64,000 nucleotides of DNA from Rhodobacter flavimaris (GCF_021378075.1 NZ_JAJUOS010000008.1:62001-126000); one strand, 5' to 3'. Positions 52,249 through 63,089 are shown, numbered from the stretch's first letter. Numbers and translations are program-made. Notes: generated from the sequence alone by a model not told the origin.

Positions 52249-52961
52249 GCCGTCACCGTCCAGATCATGGTTTGCGGCGTTTCCAGCAAGATCGGCTCGA
52301 AGGTCGTCGAGATCGCCTTGAGGATCGCGGGAATGATGAAGGGCAGCAGGAAGCCCAGCGCGATATTGGCCCAGCTGTCGCGGCGCAGCTGCTCGACCAC
52401 ATCACCGCCCACGGTCGGATCGAAGGTGGGCAGGTTGACCCAGACGTTGAAGCCGCCCCGCGCGTTGGGCCAGCCCGCCAGTCGCATCACAAGGATAAAG
52501 AGGCCCAGCGTGGTGATCGAGATCAGGTAGCTGATCCCACCCACCGTGCGCAGCAGATCGACATGCTCGGGGTCGGTGCCGCGCGGCAGCATCAGCACGA
52601 GAATGCGCACCGGGCTATAGGGAAAGTCGAGCTTGGCGGCGAGGCTTGCACTGACCACATCGACGAACTGGGTCAGGGTCGAGGGTTCGAACCGGTCAAG
52701 GATGATCAGCGACTGGGTGATGATGATCCCCGCAAGCGCCAGAAACCGGATGCGGTTGAAGGGCGGCGCGTCGCGAAACTCGACCAGGCCGGGATAGACC
52801 GAGGCATATTCGAACAGGATGAACATCGCCGCGAAAAGCGACACGAGGGCCACGATCTGGACAGTATCACGCGAGACGGCAGGAAGCAGAAGCGCGGGGG
52901 TCACAATGACCAAACCCACGAGAACTGCGCGCAGCAACGCCCCTGCAATGCGTGAAATCAC
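52134..52961 (-). CDS. conserved integral membrane protein
   Basis: A 275-residue protein with six or seven hydrophobic segments (about 8-25, 34-50, 72-90, 142-162, 195-215, 229-248). No catalytic motif is visible and I do not recognise a named family. The part around residues 95-135 is polar and may be periplasmic. It sits between leuD and the EEP gene, an arrangement I recall in related bacteria, so it may only be co-located. The start ATG 52961 has no rival. Confidence 0.78.
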   Translation of the reverse strand: MISRIAGALLRAVLVGLVIVTPALLLPAVSRDTVQIVALVSLFAAMFILFEYASVYPGLVEFRDAPPFNRIRFLALAGIIITQSLIILDRFEPSTLTQFVDVVSASLAAKLDFPYSPVRILVLMLPRGTDPEHVDLLRTVGGISYLISITTLGLFILVMRLAGWPNARGGFNVWVNLPTFDPTVGGDVVEQLRRDSWANIALGFLLPFIIPAILKAISTTFEPILLETPQTMIWTVTAWSFLPTSLFMRGLAMGRIADMIEEKRRLAVGSGYLAA

Positions 52962-53125
52962 CGCTCCAACCCCTCACCACGGACGGTTCCGATACGATGC
53001 CGGCCCCTTGTCCCATGTTGTTCCCGCCGGATTATGGCGGACTGCCTCATTCTTGCCATCATTTTGCCCAATTCCAGATTGGCAGGCAATCTTTCAATCA
53101 CCATCCTCGCAAATTTAAACCAAAT

Positions 53126-53141
53126 CACCAGGTAACTGGTG
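53126..53141. repeat. hairpin 1 of three downstream of leuD
   Basis: Perfect arms CACCAG (53126-53131) and CTGGTG (53136-53141), loop GTAA. Confidence 0.6.
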
Positions 53142-53145
53142 CCGC

Positions 53146-53167
53146 TTTGCACCAAGAATGGTGCAAA
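53146..53167. repeat. hairpin 2 of three downstream of leuD (9-bp dyad)
   Basis: Perfect 9-bp dyad TTTGCACCA (53146-53154) and TGGTGCAAA (53159-53167), loop AGAA. The shape is like an operator or a bidirectional terminator: A-rich sequence follows on plus, and a T-run precedes it on minus. Confidence 0.65.
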
Positions 53168-53172
53168 AATAA

Positions 53173-53191
53173 GGCCGCCCAGAGGGCGGCC
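53173..53191 (-). terminator. rho-independent terminator of leuD (hairpin 3)
   Basis: Arms GGCCGCCC (53173-53180) and GGGCGGCC (53184-53191), loop AGA. On the minus strand TTATTTTTGC follows, a good T-run. It lies 41 bases after the leuD stop. Confidence 0.85.
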
Positions 53192-53231
53192 CAATATCTT
53201 GTATATCAGTGGCTTAAGGCCACTAGCTGGC

Positions 53232-53837
53232 TCAGACCCAGGGACGCGATTGCGCCGACTGTGCCTCGAACGTGTCGATGGCCGAAACCTTCTCGAGAGT
53301 CAGGCCGATGTCGTCGAGACCGTTCAGCAGGCAGTGCTTCTTGAACGCATCCACTTCGAACGGGATGGTGACGCCATCCGAGGTGGTGATCTGCTGGTTC
53401 TCCAGATCGACGGTCATGCGCGCGTTGGCACCCTTTTCCGCGTCCTTCATCAGCAGATCGACCTGCTCTTGCGGCAGCACGATCGGCAGCATGCCGTTCT
53501 TGAAGCAGTTGTTGAAGAAGATGTCTGCGAACGAGGTCGAGACGATCACCTTGATGCCGAAATCGGCCAGCGCCCAGGGGGCATGCTCGCGCGACGAACC
53601 ACAGCCGAAGTTATCGCCCGCGACCAGGATCGAGGCTTCGCGGTATTGCGGCTTGTTCAGCACGAAGTCCGGCAGTTCGTTGCCCTTGCGGTCATAGCGC
53701 ATCTCGTCGAACAGGTTCACGCCGAGGCCCGACCGCTTGATCGTCTTGAGGAAGACCTTCGGGATGATCATGTCGGTGTCGATGTTCACCAGCGGCATGG
53801 GCGCCGCGATGCCGGTCACTTTTTGAAACTTTTCCAT
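53232..53837 (-). CDS. leuD: 3-isopropylmalate dehydratase small subunit
   Basis: A 201-residue swivelling domain of isopropylmalate isomerase, the usual size. Seen: [14 protein letters not shown] near 18-31, the [17 protein letters not shown] motif around 73-89, and the [23 protein letters not shown] stretch. It pairs with LeuC. The start ATG 53837 is 12 bases after the leuC stop. Confidence 0.98.
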   Translation of the reverse strand: MEKFQKVTGIAAPMPLVNIDTDMIIPKVFLKTIKRSGLGVNLFDEMRYDRKGNELPDFVLNKPQYREASILVAGDNFGCGSSREHAPWALADFGIKVIVSTSFADIFFNNCFKNGMLPIVLPQEQVDLLMKDAEKGANARMTVDLENQQITTSDGVTIPFEVDAFKKHCLLNGLDDIGLTLEKVSAIDTFEAQSAQSRPWV

Positions 53838-53849
53838 CGTCGCGGCTCC

Positions 53850-55277
<1,428 letters not shown>

Positions 55278-55563
55278 GGCTCTCTCTTTCGATGGCTGTG
55301 AATTGGTCAGGGCAGGCGGCCGTGCCGGCAAGGGGCGACCGCAGGCGACAGGGGCACATGATCGCGCCCCCGCGCCGACATCAAAGTCGGGCGAGGATGG
55401 AACGGCTTTCGCCGTAGAAGCGCTCGCGCAGGCGGGCGCGGTCATCCATGTCGATAATTCGGCTCATGCGCCGCTAAATAAGCGCCCAAAGCGAGTCTGG
55501 CAATGAAAGAAACCGTGTTGGCGGGAATTGATTTGCCTGTATCGTGGTTTCAGGGAGGACCGC

Positions 55564-56907
55564 GTGGATTTAATAGACCCCGAGACACTCAAGGCGATCC
55601 AGTCGATCTGGGCCCAGATAGAGATATTCTTTCGGTCGATGGTCCTGCCCTCCCGGCTGTGGCAATTCGCGATCATTCTGGGGTGTCTGGGCATTGCCCA
55701 TCTCGGCCGGATGTGGCTTGCACCCAAAGTCGACGATTGGGCCCGCCAGCATGAGCTGAGCACGCGCCAGATGCGAGCGGCCATTCTGCTTCGCAAGCGG
55801 ATCCGCGGGATGATCTTTGTCGTGCTGGCCTGGATATCGGTCTTCGTGCTCAGCGAGATGAGCAGCTTCTACTCGCGCCGGTTCCTTGTCGATCTGGCCG
55901 CGACGCTGGTCACGGCCTGGCTCGTGGTCGGGCTGATCACACGCCTGATCAACAACCGTTTTCTGCGGCGCATCGTGACATGGGGCGCATGGATCTATGT
56001 CACGCTGCACTACCTTGGCTTTGCCGACGAGGCGGCAAGTATCCTTGACGGCGCGGCGATCGACCTGGGCGGCTTCCGCCTTTCAGCGCTGGCGGTGCTC
56101 AAGGCGCTGGCGCTGACCGCATTGCTGATTGCCGGGGCGCGGATCGTCACCGGGCGGGCCACGGCGCGCATTCGCGGGAACGAGGATATCTCGCCTTCGA
56201 TGGCCGAACTGGTGATCAAGGTGATGCAGGTCGTCTTTTACGGCGCGGCCTTCTTCATCGGCCTGAAATCTGTGGGGTTCGACCTGACCGGGCTGGCGGT
56301 TCTGTCAGGCGCCATCGGCGTGGGCCTTGGATTTGGTTTGCAGAAGGTCGTATCGAACCTCGTGTCGGGGGTGATCATCCTGCTCGACAAGTCGATCAAG
56401 CCGGGCGATGTGATCAGCCTGGGCGAGACCTTCGGCTGGATCAATTCGCTTGGCGCGCGCTATGTTTCGGTCGTCACCCGCGACGGCAAGGAATACCTGA
56501 TCCCGAACGAGGATCTGATCACCGGCCAGGTGGTCAACTGGTCCCATTCCGACGAGTTCGTGCGGATCGACCTGACCTTCGGCACCTCCTATCACGACGA
56601 CCCGCACGAGGTGCGCGCCTTGGCGGTCAGTGCCGCGCAATCGGTGCCGCGGGTGCTGAAATCGCGCCCCGCCGTGTGCCATATCACCGGATTTGGTGAG
56701 AGTTCTGTCGATTATGTGCTCAGATTCTGGATCGAAGACCCCGTCGAGGGGCTTACCAACGTGCGCGGAGCCGTGTATCTGGCGCTCTGGGATGCGTTCC
56801 ACGCGAACGGAATCTCTATCCCCTTCCCGCAGCGCGAAGTGCGGGTACTCGGTGGGTCCAGGCTCGACGTAACGGCCAGCGGCGAAAATCCGCAGGCCGG
56901 AAGTTGA
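55564..56907 (+). CDS. MscS family mechanosensitive channel
   Basis: A membrane protein of about 447 residues. Several N-terminal helices (about 30-200) precede the MscS core: TM3 AVLSGAIGVGLGFGLQKVVSNLVSGVIILLDKSIKPGDVI, then the beta-domain SLGETFGWINSLGARYVSVVTRDGKEYLIPNEDLI. It would relieve osmotic down-shock. GTG 55564 (after GGGAGGA) was chosen; ATG 55528 lacks a ribosome site. Several extra N-terminal helices put it near the larger YbdG/YnaI-type channels. Confidence 0.93.
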   Translation: MDLIDPETLKAIQSIWAQIEIFFRSMVLPSRLWQFAIILGCLGIAHLGRMWLAPKVDDWARQHELSTRQMRAAILLRKRIRGMIFVVLAWISVFVLSEMSSFYSRRFLVDLAATLVTAWLVVGLITRLINNRFLRRIVTWGAWIYVTLHYLGFADEAASILDGAAIDLGGFRLSALAVLKALALTALLIAGARIVTGRATARIRGNEDISPSMAELVIKVMQVVFYGAAFFIGLKSVGFDLTGLAVLSGAIGVGLGFGLQKVVSNLVSGVIILLDKSIKPGDVISLGETFGWINSLGARYVSVVTRDGKEYLIPNEDLITGQVVNWSHSDEFVRIDLTFGTSYHDDPHEVRALAVSAAQSVPRVLKSRPAVCHITGFGESSVDYVLRFWIEDPVEGLTNVRGAVYLALWDAFHANGISIPFPQREVRVLGGSRLDVTASGENPQAGS

Positions 56908-56984
56908 GATTTGGCCCCGCCGATGTTACGTTTTTATTATGCCCGGCGCCGGGGCAAAGGCGGCGCTTGAACCTCTGGAGGACT

Positions 56985-57044
56985 ATGTCCTGTCTCATTT
57001 ATCTGTCGCGTCCGGCAGTTCCGGCGCAAAGGTGGCACTCATGA
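56985..57044 (+). CDS. 19-residue upstream ORF overlapping the rsfS start
   Basis: ATG 56985 follows an excellent CTGGAGGACT ribosome site. It reads MSCLIYLSRPAVPAQRWHS, and its TGA overlaps the rsfS ATG (ATGA). The overlap suggests translational coupling, but whether a peptide accumulates is unknown. It could also be chance in the region where rsfS starts. Confidence 0.45.
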   Translation: MSCLIYLSRPAVPAQRWHS

Positions 57045-57403
57045 CGGCCAAGCTGGCAGGTGCCGAAGTGACGAGCGACCAGCTTCTGGCGCGCGTCCTT
57101 TCCTCCCTCGAAGATGACAAGGCCGAGGATATCGTCACGATCGACCTGCGCGGTCGCTCGTCGATTGCCGATTACATGGTCATCTGCTCGGGGCGCAGCT
57201 CGCGTCAGGTCGGCGCCATCGCCGAGAAACTGACCGAGCGTCTCAAGGACGAGTTCGGCCGTCAGTGCAAGATCGAGGGCAAGGATCAGGGCGACTGGGT
57301 GCTGATCGACACGCAGGACGTGATCGTCCATGTGTTCCGCCCCGAAGTGCGCGAGTTCTATCAGCTCGAGAAGATGTGGATGCCGGCTGGCGGGCGCGTC
57401 TGA
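57041..57403 (+). CDS. rsfS: ribosome silencing factor RsfS
   Basis: A 120-residue protein (if ATG 57041 is the start) with the Oligomerisation/RsfS domain: SSIADYMVICSGRSSRQVGAIAEKLTE and GDWVLIDTQDVIVHVFRPEVREFYQLEKMW, the family signature. It binds L14 on the 50S subunit and blocks subunit joining during starvation. The frame is open to ATG 56939, but the conserved region begins later. It is directly upstream of rlmH (adjacent stop and start), a very common pair. Confidence 0.93.
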   Translation: MTAKLAGAEVTSDQLLARVLSSLEDDKAEDIVTIDLRGRSSIADYMVICSGRSSRQVGAIAEKLTERLKDEFGRQCKIEGKDQGDWVLIDTQDVIVHVFRPEVREFYQLEKMWMPAGGRV

Positions 57404-57871
57404 ATGAAAGTGACGATCTGCGCGGTCGGCCGACTGCGCAAGAGCCCCGAGCTGGAGCTCATTTCCGACTATCTGGAACGGTTCGGCAAGGCCGGCCGGG
57501 CGTTTGGGCTCGGGCAGGCCTCGATCATTGAGGTCGAGGACAAGAAGAACCTCGGCATGGAGGCCGAGGCCGCGTTGCTGGATCGTGCGATCCCGGCGGG
57601 GTCGGTTCTGGTCACGCTCGACGAGCGCGGCGATCTGGTCTCCTCCCCCGAATTCGCAGAGCGTCTTGCGGGTTGGCGCGATCAGGCGCGCGACGTGAGC
57701 TTCGTGATCGGCGGGGCGGATGGCATCGCACCCGCGCTGCGCGCCCGCGCCGACTGGTCGCTCAGCTTCGGGCGGATGGTCTGGCCGCATATGCTGGTGC
57801 GCGTGATGCTGGCCGAACAGCTTTACCGCGCCGGGCAGATCGTGGCGGGCACACCCTATCACCGGGTCTGA
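57404..57871 (+). CDS. rlmH: 23S rRNA pseudouridine1915 N3-methyltransferase
   Basis: A 155-residue SPOUT methyltransferase of normal length. Seen: LVTLDERGDLVSSPEFAERL, the knot region SFVIGGADGI and the C-terminal SFGRMVWPHMLVRVMLAEQLYRAGQIVAGTPYHR signature. It methylates pseudouridine 1915 of helix 69. It begins directly after the rsfS stop with no gap. Confidence 0.98.
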   Translation: MKVTICAVGRLRKSPELELISDYLERFGKAGRAFGLGQASIIEVEDKKNLGMEAEAALLDRAIPAGSVLVTLDERGDLVSSPEFAERLAGWRDQARDVSFVIGGADGIAPALRARADWSLSFGRMVWPHMLVRVMLAEQLYRAGQIVAGTPYHRV

Positions 57872-57968
57872 GCGGCAAATCCGGCCCTGACCCTGGCTTA
57901 TCAACACTTGCGAAACCGCTATCGGTGACACTCGCGGCCAGAGAGTTCTTGCTGGCAGGAGTGGGCGC

Positions 57969-60344
57969 ATGGCGTCGGATCTGGTTTTCACCGGGACGAT
58001 CTACGGGGGCGGGCTCAGCCTGCCGTCACCGACGGCCTCGATCCTGCTCAGCGCGGACGGGCAGATCACCGTGGCCGATTACGGCTTCGGCGCCAGCTAT
58101 ATCTTCGGCATCGGCGCGACCGGCTCACCCAGCCTATTGCTGGAGCGCTACCACCTGACCGAAACTCGGCTGGCCGCCACCGTCGCGGGCCGCGCGGGCA
58201 GCCTGTCGGTGGCCGAGATCGAGGCGGCCTTTGCCAGCACCCTGATCGGCAATCAAAGCGCGCAGGCCGGTTATCTGTCGCTTGCGCCCTCGCAGATCAC
58301 GGCGGTGTCGCTTCTGGGGGTCAACTCGGGCGGGCAGAACTATCTGGTGGCAGCGCCCGCAAGCGGCGCGGGCCTGACCGTGTTCACCTGGGCCAACGGG
58401 GTGCTGACCCCGGTGCAGACCATCGCCGACACGCCCGAAACCCATGCCGGAGCGATCGCGGATATGGCCTGGCTGAGCGTGGGCGGCCAAAGCTATGTCT
58501 TCGTAGGCTCGGCGACCGAGGATGGCGTGACCGGTTATGCCCTTGGCGCGGGTGGCACGCTGAATGCCGTGTCGAGCCTCGGCAAGCTCGATTCCGTGCC
58601 GCTCGACACCGTCACGGCGCTTGGCGGAGCGCAGCTGACGCAGGGCGCCTATCTGGTGGTGGGCGCGGCGGGGTCATCCTCGCTGACCGTGATGGCGGTT
58701 GGGGAGGGCGGCGCGCTCAGCGTGACCGACCATGTGATCGACGATCTGGGCACAAGGTTCGCGGGCCTGACGCAGATGGCGGTTGTCTCGGATGGCAACC
58801 ATGCCTTCGTGGTGGTGGCGGGCAGCGATGACGGACTTAGCCTGTTCGCGCTGACCGGATGGGGGCGGCTCGTGCATCTGGGCACGCTGGCCGACACCGG
58901 CGCAGCGGTGCTCGACAATGTCAGCGCGCTTGCCGCGTTGATCGAGGGCGACACGCTGCGCATCTTCACCACGGCCTCGGCCGAGGCGGGTTTGGGCAGC
59001 TATAGTGTCGATCTGTCCGGCTTCGGCATCGTCGCACAGGCCATGGGCACCAGCCTGGCCGGCACCGCGGGCGACGATATCCTGAGCGATGGCGCGGGGT
59101 CCGAGGTGCTCTCGGGCGGGGCGGGGCGCGATATCTTCGTGCTGCGCGCCGACGGGAAAAGCGACACGATCACCGATATCGCGCCGGGTCTCGACCGGAT
59201 CGACCTGTCGGGGTGGAGCGGGTTCTACTCGGCCAGCCAGGCGCAGTTCGTGCCGACCAGCGATGGCGGCATTCTGACCTTTGGGGCGGAAACCCTAATC
59301 CTGCGCAGCGCCTCGGGCCAGCCGCTGACGCAATCCGATATCGCGCAGCTGATCGTGACGGGCGGCACGCATGTCACCGTTACCGTGGGTCCGCTGCAAA
59401 GCGGAACGCTCCCCCCGGCGGAACCCGACCCACCGCCGCCCGTCAACGGAAGCGCGCCGCTGATCATCGTGGGCGACGATCTGGCCGATCTGATCTCGGG
59501 CAGTTCGTCGAATGACTTCCTGGATGGCGACGGCGGCAACGACACAATCTACGGCCATGCGGGGGATGACTCGCTTCTGGGGCGCGACGGCGACGACTGG
59601 CTTTATGGCGGCGACGGCGATGACACGATCGCCGCAGCCGAAGGCAATGACGTGCTCTATGGCGAGTTGGGCAATGACGATCTGGGCGGAGGCGATGGCG
59701 ACGACGTGCTTTACGGTGGCGAGGGGAACGACACGCTTGGCGGCGGGCCGCACAATGACCTGCTTTACGGCGAGGGCGGCCATGACAACATGAGCGGCGG
59801 CCCCGGCGACGACGAATGCTATGGTGGCGAGGGCAATGACGTGATCGCTGGCAGCTACGGCGCCGACCGGGTCGATGGCGGGCCCGGCAATGACAACCTT
59901 GGCGGAGGGCCAGGGCGCGATATTCTGATCGGCGGGGATGGCGACGACAGCCTTGGCGGCGGCGAGGCCGATGACACTCTTCTAGGCGGCGCGGGCAAGG
60001 ATTTCATCGCCGGGGGCTATGGCAACGACCTGATCGACGGCGGCACCGGCAGCGACACGATCAACTCCGGCAAGGGCAATGACCGGATCACCGGCGGGCC
60101 GGGCCTCGATACCTTCGTCTTCAACGAGTATTTCGCGGGCGAAACCGATGTGATCACCGATTTCGCGGATGGTTATGACAAGATCCGCCTGATGGGCGTA
60201 ACCCCGGTCGGCGGCTCTAGGTTCGACGCGCTCGATATCGCGGCCCATGACGGCGGGGTCGAGATTTCCTACGCGGGCCAGTCGATCTTTTTGGAGCATT
60301 TCTGGATCGAAGACCTCGACGCCTCGGACTTCATCTTCATCTGA
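57969..60344 (+). CDS. large RTX calcium-binding protein
   Basis: A 791-residue protein with no signal peptide, as expected for type I secretion. Residues 1 to about 360 form repeated beta-rich blades (many LGVNSGGQNYLVAAPASGAG- and VVGAAGSSSLTVMAV-like units) resembling a beta-propeller. A first RTX-like patch lies near 365-400 (SGGAGRDIFVL). From about 510 to 715 come some twenty GGxGxD nonapeptides (GGDGDDTIA, GGEGNDTLG) that bind calcium. The C-terminus (about 715-791) is a serralysin-type secretion region. A Pro-rich linker (about 480-498) separates halves. It is exported to the surface; no partner T1SS genes are visible here. Confidence 0.9.
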   Translation: MASDLVFTGTIYGGGLSLPSPTASILLSADGQITVADYGFGASYIFGIGATGSPSLLLERYHLTETRLAATVAGRAGSLSVAEIEAAFASTLIGNQSAQAGYLSLAPSQITAVSLLGVNSGGQNYLVAAPASGAGLTVFTWANGVLTPVQTIADTPETHAGAIADMAWLSVGGQSYVFVGSATEDGVTGYALGAGGTLNAVSSLGKLDSVPLDTVTALGGAQLTQGAYLVVGAAGSSSLTVMAVGEGGALSVTDHVIDDLGTRFAGLTQMAVVSDGNHAFVVVAGSDDGLSLFALTGWGRLVHLGTLADTGAAVLDNVSALAALIEGDTLRIFTTASAEAGLGSYSVDLSGFGIVAQAMGTSLAGTAGDDILSDGAGSEVLSGGAGRDIFVLRADGKSDTITDIAPGLDRIDLSGWSGFYSASQAQFVPTSDGGILTFGAETLILRSASGQPLTQSDIAQLIVTGGTHVTVTVGPLQSGTLPPAEPDPPPPVNGSAPLIIVGDDLADLISGSSSNDFLDGDGGNDTIYGHAGDDSLLGRDGDDWLYGGDGDDTIAAAEGNDVLYGELGNDDLGGGDGDDVLYGGEGNDTLGGGPHNDLLYGEGGHDNMSGGPGDDECYGGEGNDVIAGSYGADRVDGGPGNDNLGGGPGRDILIGGDGDDSLGGGEADDTLLGGAGKDFIAGGYGNDLIDGGTGSDTINSGKGNDRITGGPGLDTFVFNEYFAGETDVITDFADGYDKIRLMGVTPVGGSRFDALDIAAHDGGVEISYAGQSIFLEHFWIEDLDASDFIFI

Positions 60345-60349
60345 GCGGC

Positions 60350-61156
60350 TCAGAACGGCGCGATATCGCGGTGGTAGCGGCGCAGCGCGATCAGCCCCGC
60401 CGCAAAGCAGATCGCCGAAACCGTCAGCACGTAAAGAGGCGAGAGATAGGCGCCCTCATAGCCCGCATAGAACCCTTTGCGGGTCTGGCCGATGACATGC
60501 ACAAGCGGGTTCCACCACAGCCAGCCGCGATAGGGCTCGGGCACCGAATCGTAAACGAAGAACACGCAAGAGACGATGAACAGCGGCCGGTTCAGCACGG
60601 CCCAGGCGCGCTCCCACAGCGGGAAGGCGGTCAGCAGGTAGCAGTTCAGCGTGCCAACCCCTAGGGCCAGCGCAAAGCACAGCGCAAAGCCGAGCGCGAT
60701 GGCGGGCAGGTCGAGCATCACATTGATCCGGTAGATCGAAAAAAGCAGCCCGTAGATCACCAGCGCCACCGTCACCATCGTGACCGCGTTGATCGCAAAG
60801 CGCGCCAGCACCGCATCAAGAAATGTCACCCCCGGATAGGTCAGCAGCGCGCGCGAGAAGCGCAGCGATACCGCGACCTTCTGGCTGATCTCCAGGTAGG
60901 CAAGGAACGGAAGGATCCCCGAGGCATAGAACAGCGCGAAATTCGTCCCAAGCGGCGGCGCGCTGAACACAAGCGAGAACAGGAAGGCCATCAGCATGAT
61001 GCCCGCAACGGGTTCAAGCAGCGCCCAGAGATAACCTAGGGCCGAGCGCCCGTAGCTCGTGCTCATCTCGCGCAGGATCAGCGCCGCGATGGCGCGCCCG
61101 GCGCCACGGCGGCTGGGCGGTTGGGCGGGGCGAGGTGGAAAGGGCGCGACGGTCAT
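60350..61156 (-). CDS. polysaccharide ABC exporter permease (KpsM-like)
   Basis: A 268-residue ABC-2-type permease with six helices. Phrases LILREMSTSYGRSALGYLWALLEPVAGIMLMAFLFS, SGILPFLAYLEISQKVAVSLRFSRALLTYPGVTFLDAVLAR and WWNPLVHVIGQTRKGFY are typical of KpsM/Wzm capsule exporters. The partner ATPase lies 1.3 kb to the right on the opposite strand. The start ATG 61156 was chosen over 61189. Confidence 0.92.
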   Translation of the reverse strand: MTVAPFPPRPAQPPSRRGAGRAIAALILREMSTSYGRSALGYLWALLEPVAGIMLMAFLFSLVFSAPPLGTNFALFYASGILPFLAYLEISQKVAVSLRFSRALLTYPGVTFLDAVLARFAINAVTMVTVALVIYGLLFSIYRINVMLDLPAIALGFALCFALALGVGTLNCYLLTAFPLWERAWAVLNRPLFIVSCVFFVYDSVPEPYRGWLWWNPLVHVIGQTRKGFYAGYEGAYLSPLYVLTVSAICFAAGLIALRRYHRDIAPF

Positions 61157-61251
61157 GCGCCCTGCATATCCCGCTGCGCTTAACGTCACATTAAGCGCAA
61201 CCGGCCCAAGCTGCGGGAATATGGATGTCCCGCAACAAAGGGTGCCCCGCC

Positions 61252-62421
61252 ATGCAAAGCGCCAGAATCCCGCTCGAAGCCCCGCGAAGCGTGGCGCAGA
61301 TCCGCCCCGCGGCGGGGCCCGCGCGCCTGCGCCGCCGCCATGTCGGGCTAATCGGCACCTTCGCGCTATGCGTCGTGATCCCGGCCTGCCTCTGGGCCGC
61401 CTATCTCTTTGCCGTGGCGCGCGATCAGTTCGCCAGCAACGTTGCCTTCTCGGTCCGCAAGCATGAGGTCGGCACCGCCGTGCAGATCCTCGGCGGGCTG
61501 ACCGAGCTGGGCAGTTCGGGCCCGCAGGACGGCGATATCCTGCAAGACTATATCCAAAGCCCCGCGCTTGTGCGCGCAGTGGATCGGCGTGTCGATCTGG
61601 CGGCGGCCTTCACCCGGCCCGACGATCCGGTTTTCAGCCTTGGCGCGGATCGGCGGATCGAGGCGCTCACGGCCCATTGGCAGCGGCAGGTCCATGTCTA
61701 TCACGACAGCGCAACCGGTCTGATCGAACTGCGGGTCGAGGCCTTCGATCCCGCCTCTGCCCAGGCCATCGCCAACGCGATCTATGAGGAGAGCAGCGCG
61801 CTGATCAATCGCCTCTCGGCCATCGCGCGCGAGGATACGATCCGCAACGCGCGCGAGGATCGCGACAAGGCGATTGCGCGGCTTAAGGCGGCGCGCACCG
61901 CGCTCACGGCATTCCGCAGCCGCACCCAGATTGTCGATCCGGCGAGCGATGCGCAGGGCCGAGCGGGGTTGCTCAACACGCTTCAGGAGCAGCTTGCCGC
62001 CGCGCTGATCGAGCTGGACCTGCTGCTTGAAAACACCTCGGCGCAGGATGTGCGCGTGGTTCAGGCGCGTCAGAAAGCGGCTGTGATCCGCGAGCGTCTG
62101 GCGGCCGAGCGTAGCCAGTTCGGCCGCGCCGAGGCCAGCGATCCGCAGGCCTTCCCCGAGCTGGTGGGGGAATATGAATCGCTGTCCGTCGATCTGCAAT
62201 TCGCCGAGCAAAGCTATCTGGCGGCGCTTGCGGCCTATGACGCTGCACTGGCCGAGGCGCAGCGTAAGACCCGTTACCTTGCCAGCCATGTCCCGCCGAC
62301 CCTGGCCGAGACCGCAGAATATCCGCGCCGTTTCGTCTTGCTTGCGGCGGTGGCGGGGGCGCTGATGCTCGGCTGGTCGATCCTGGCCATGGCCTATTAC
62401 GCGCTGCGGGACCGGCGATGA
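61252..62421 (+). CDS. capsule export inner-membrane protein (KpsE-like)
   Basis: A protein of about 389 residues with two membrane helices, near 33-55 and 355-380, bracketing a periplasmic part with a long coiled coil (about 190-290). The N-terminal region FSVRKHEVGTAVQILGGLTELGSSGPQDGDILQDYIQSP is the KpsE/CtrB-type signature. It is thought to join the exporter to the outer-membrane Wza-like channel. ATG 61225 is an alternative start. The ATGA overlap with the ATPase gene shows coupling. Confidence 0.9.
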   Translation: MQSARIPLEAPRSVAQIRPAAGPARLRRRHVGLIGTFALCVVIPACLWAAYLFAVARDQFASNVAFSVRKHEVGTAVQILGGLTELGSSGPQDGDILQDYIQSPALVRAVDRRVDLAAAFTRPDDPVFSLGADRRIEALTAHWQRQVHVYHDSATGLIELRVEAFDPASAQAIANAIYEESSALINRLSAIAREDTIRNAREDRDKAIARLKAARTALTAFRSRTQIVDPASDAQGRAGLLNTLQEQLAAALIELDLLLENTSAQDVRVVQARQKAAVIRERLAAERSQFGRAEASDPQAFPELVGEYESLSVDLQFAEQSYLAALAAYDAALAEAQRKTRYLASHVPPTLAETAEYPRRFVLLAAVAGALMLGWSILAMAYYALRDRR

Positions 62422-63089
62422 TCGAGTTGCGCGGCCTGTCGAAGAGCTTTCGCACCCGGTCAGGGCGCAAGATCGTCGCGCTGGACATTTCCGCGATCTT
62501 CCCGCCGCGCCGGGCCGTTGCAATTCTTGGTCGCAACGGGGCGGGGAAGTCGACGCTTCTGCGGATGATCTCGGGCGCGCTCGACCCCGATGCAGGGCGG
62601 GTGCTGCGGCGCGGCTCGGTATCCTGGCCGGTGGGTTTCGCGGGCAGCTTCCATCCCGATCTGACCGGCGTGCAGAACGTGCGCTTCATCGCCCGGGTCT
62701 ACGGAGTCGATACTGACGAGCTGGTCGATTTCGTCGCCGACTTTGCCGAGCTTGGCGCGCATTTCCACCAGCCCGTGCGGGAATATTCCTCGGGGATGCG
62801 CTCGCGCTTGGCCTTCGGTGCCTCGATGGGCATCCGCTTCGACACCTACCTTGTCGATGAGGTCACAGCTGTGGGCGACGCCGCCTTCAAGGCCAAAAGC
62901 GAGGCCCTGTTCGAGGCCCGCCTGCAAGACAGCGCCGCCATCGTCGTGTCGCACGCCATGGGGCAGGTTCGGCGCCTGTGCGATCATGGCTGCGTGCTGG
63001 AGGACGGCAGGCTCCACTTCCATGAGGATGTGGAGGCCGCCATCGCCCACCATCAGCGCCTGATGAACACCGCCGAAACCGAGGACTAG
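62418..63089 (+). CDS. polysaccharide ABC exporter ATP-binding protein (KpsT-like)
   Basis: A 223-residue ATPase: Walker A GRNGAGKST (39-47), signature YSSGMRSRLAFG (about 118-129), Walker B TYLVDEVTAVGD and an H-loop in VVSHAMGQVRRL. The short C-terminus and the SFHPDLTGVQNVRFIARVYG block are typical of KpsT/CtrD rather than Wzt, which has an extra sugar-binding domain. It energises export of a surface polysaccharide with the KpsM-like protein. Confidence 0.93.
   Translation: MIELRGLSKSFRTRSGRKIVALDISAIFPPRRAVAILGRNGAGKSTLLRMISGALDPDAGRVLRRGSVSWPVGFAGSFHPDLTGVQNVRFIARVYGVDTDELVDFVADFAELGAHFHQPVREYSSGMRSRLAFGASMGIRFDTYLVDEVTAVGDAAFKAKSEALFEARLQDSAAIVVSHAMGQVRRLCDHGCVLEDGRLHFHEDVEAAIAHHQRLMNTAETED

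Noticed and set aside
55278..55563. Leader peptide or riboswitch before leuC
   Set aside because: I saw no leucine-codon run or T-box-like structure in this gap; nothing else is supportable there.
59500..60110. Tandem DNA repeats in the RTX gene as a CRISPR-like or satellite array
   Set aside because: The repetition is protein-level GGxGxD nonapeptides with varying nucleotides and no spacers.
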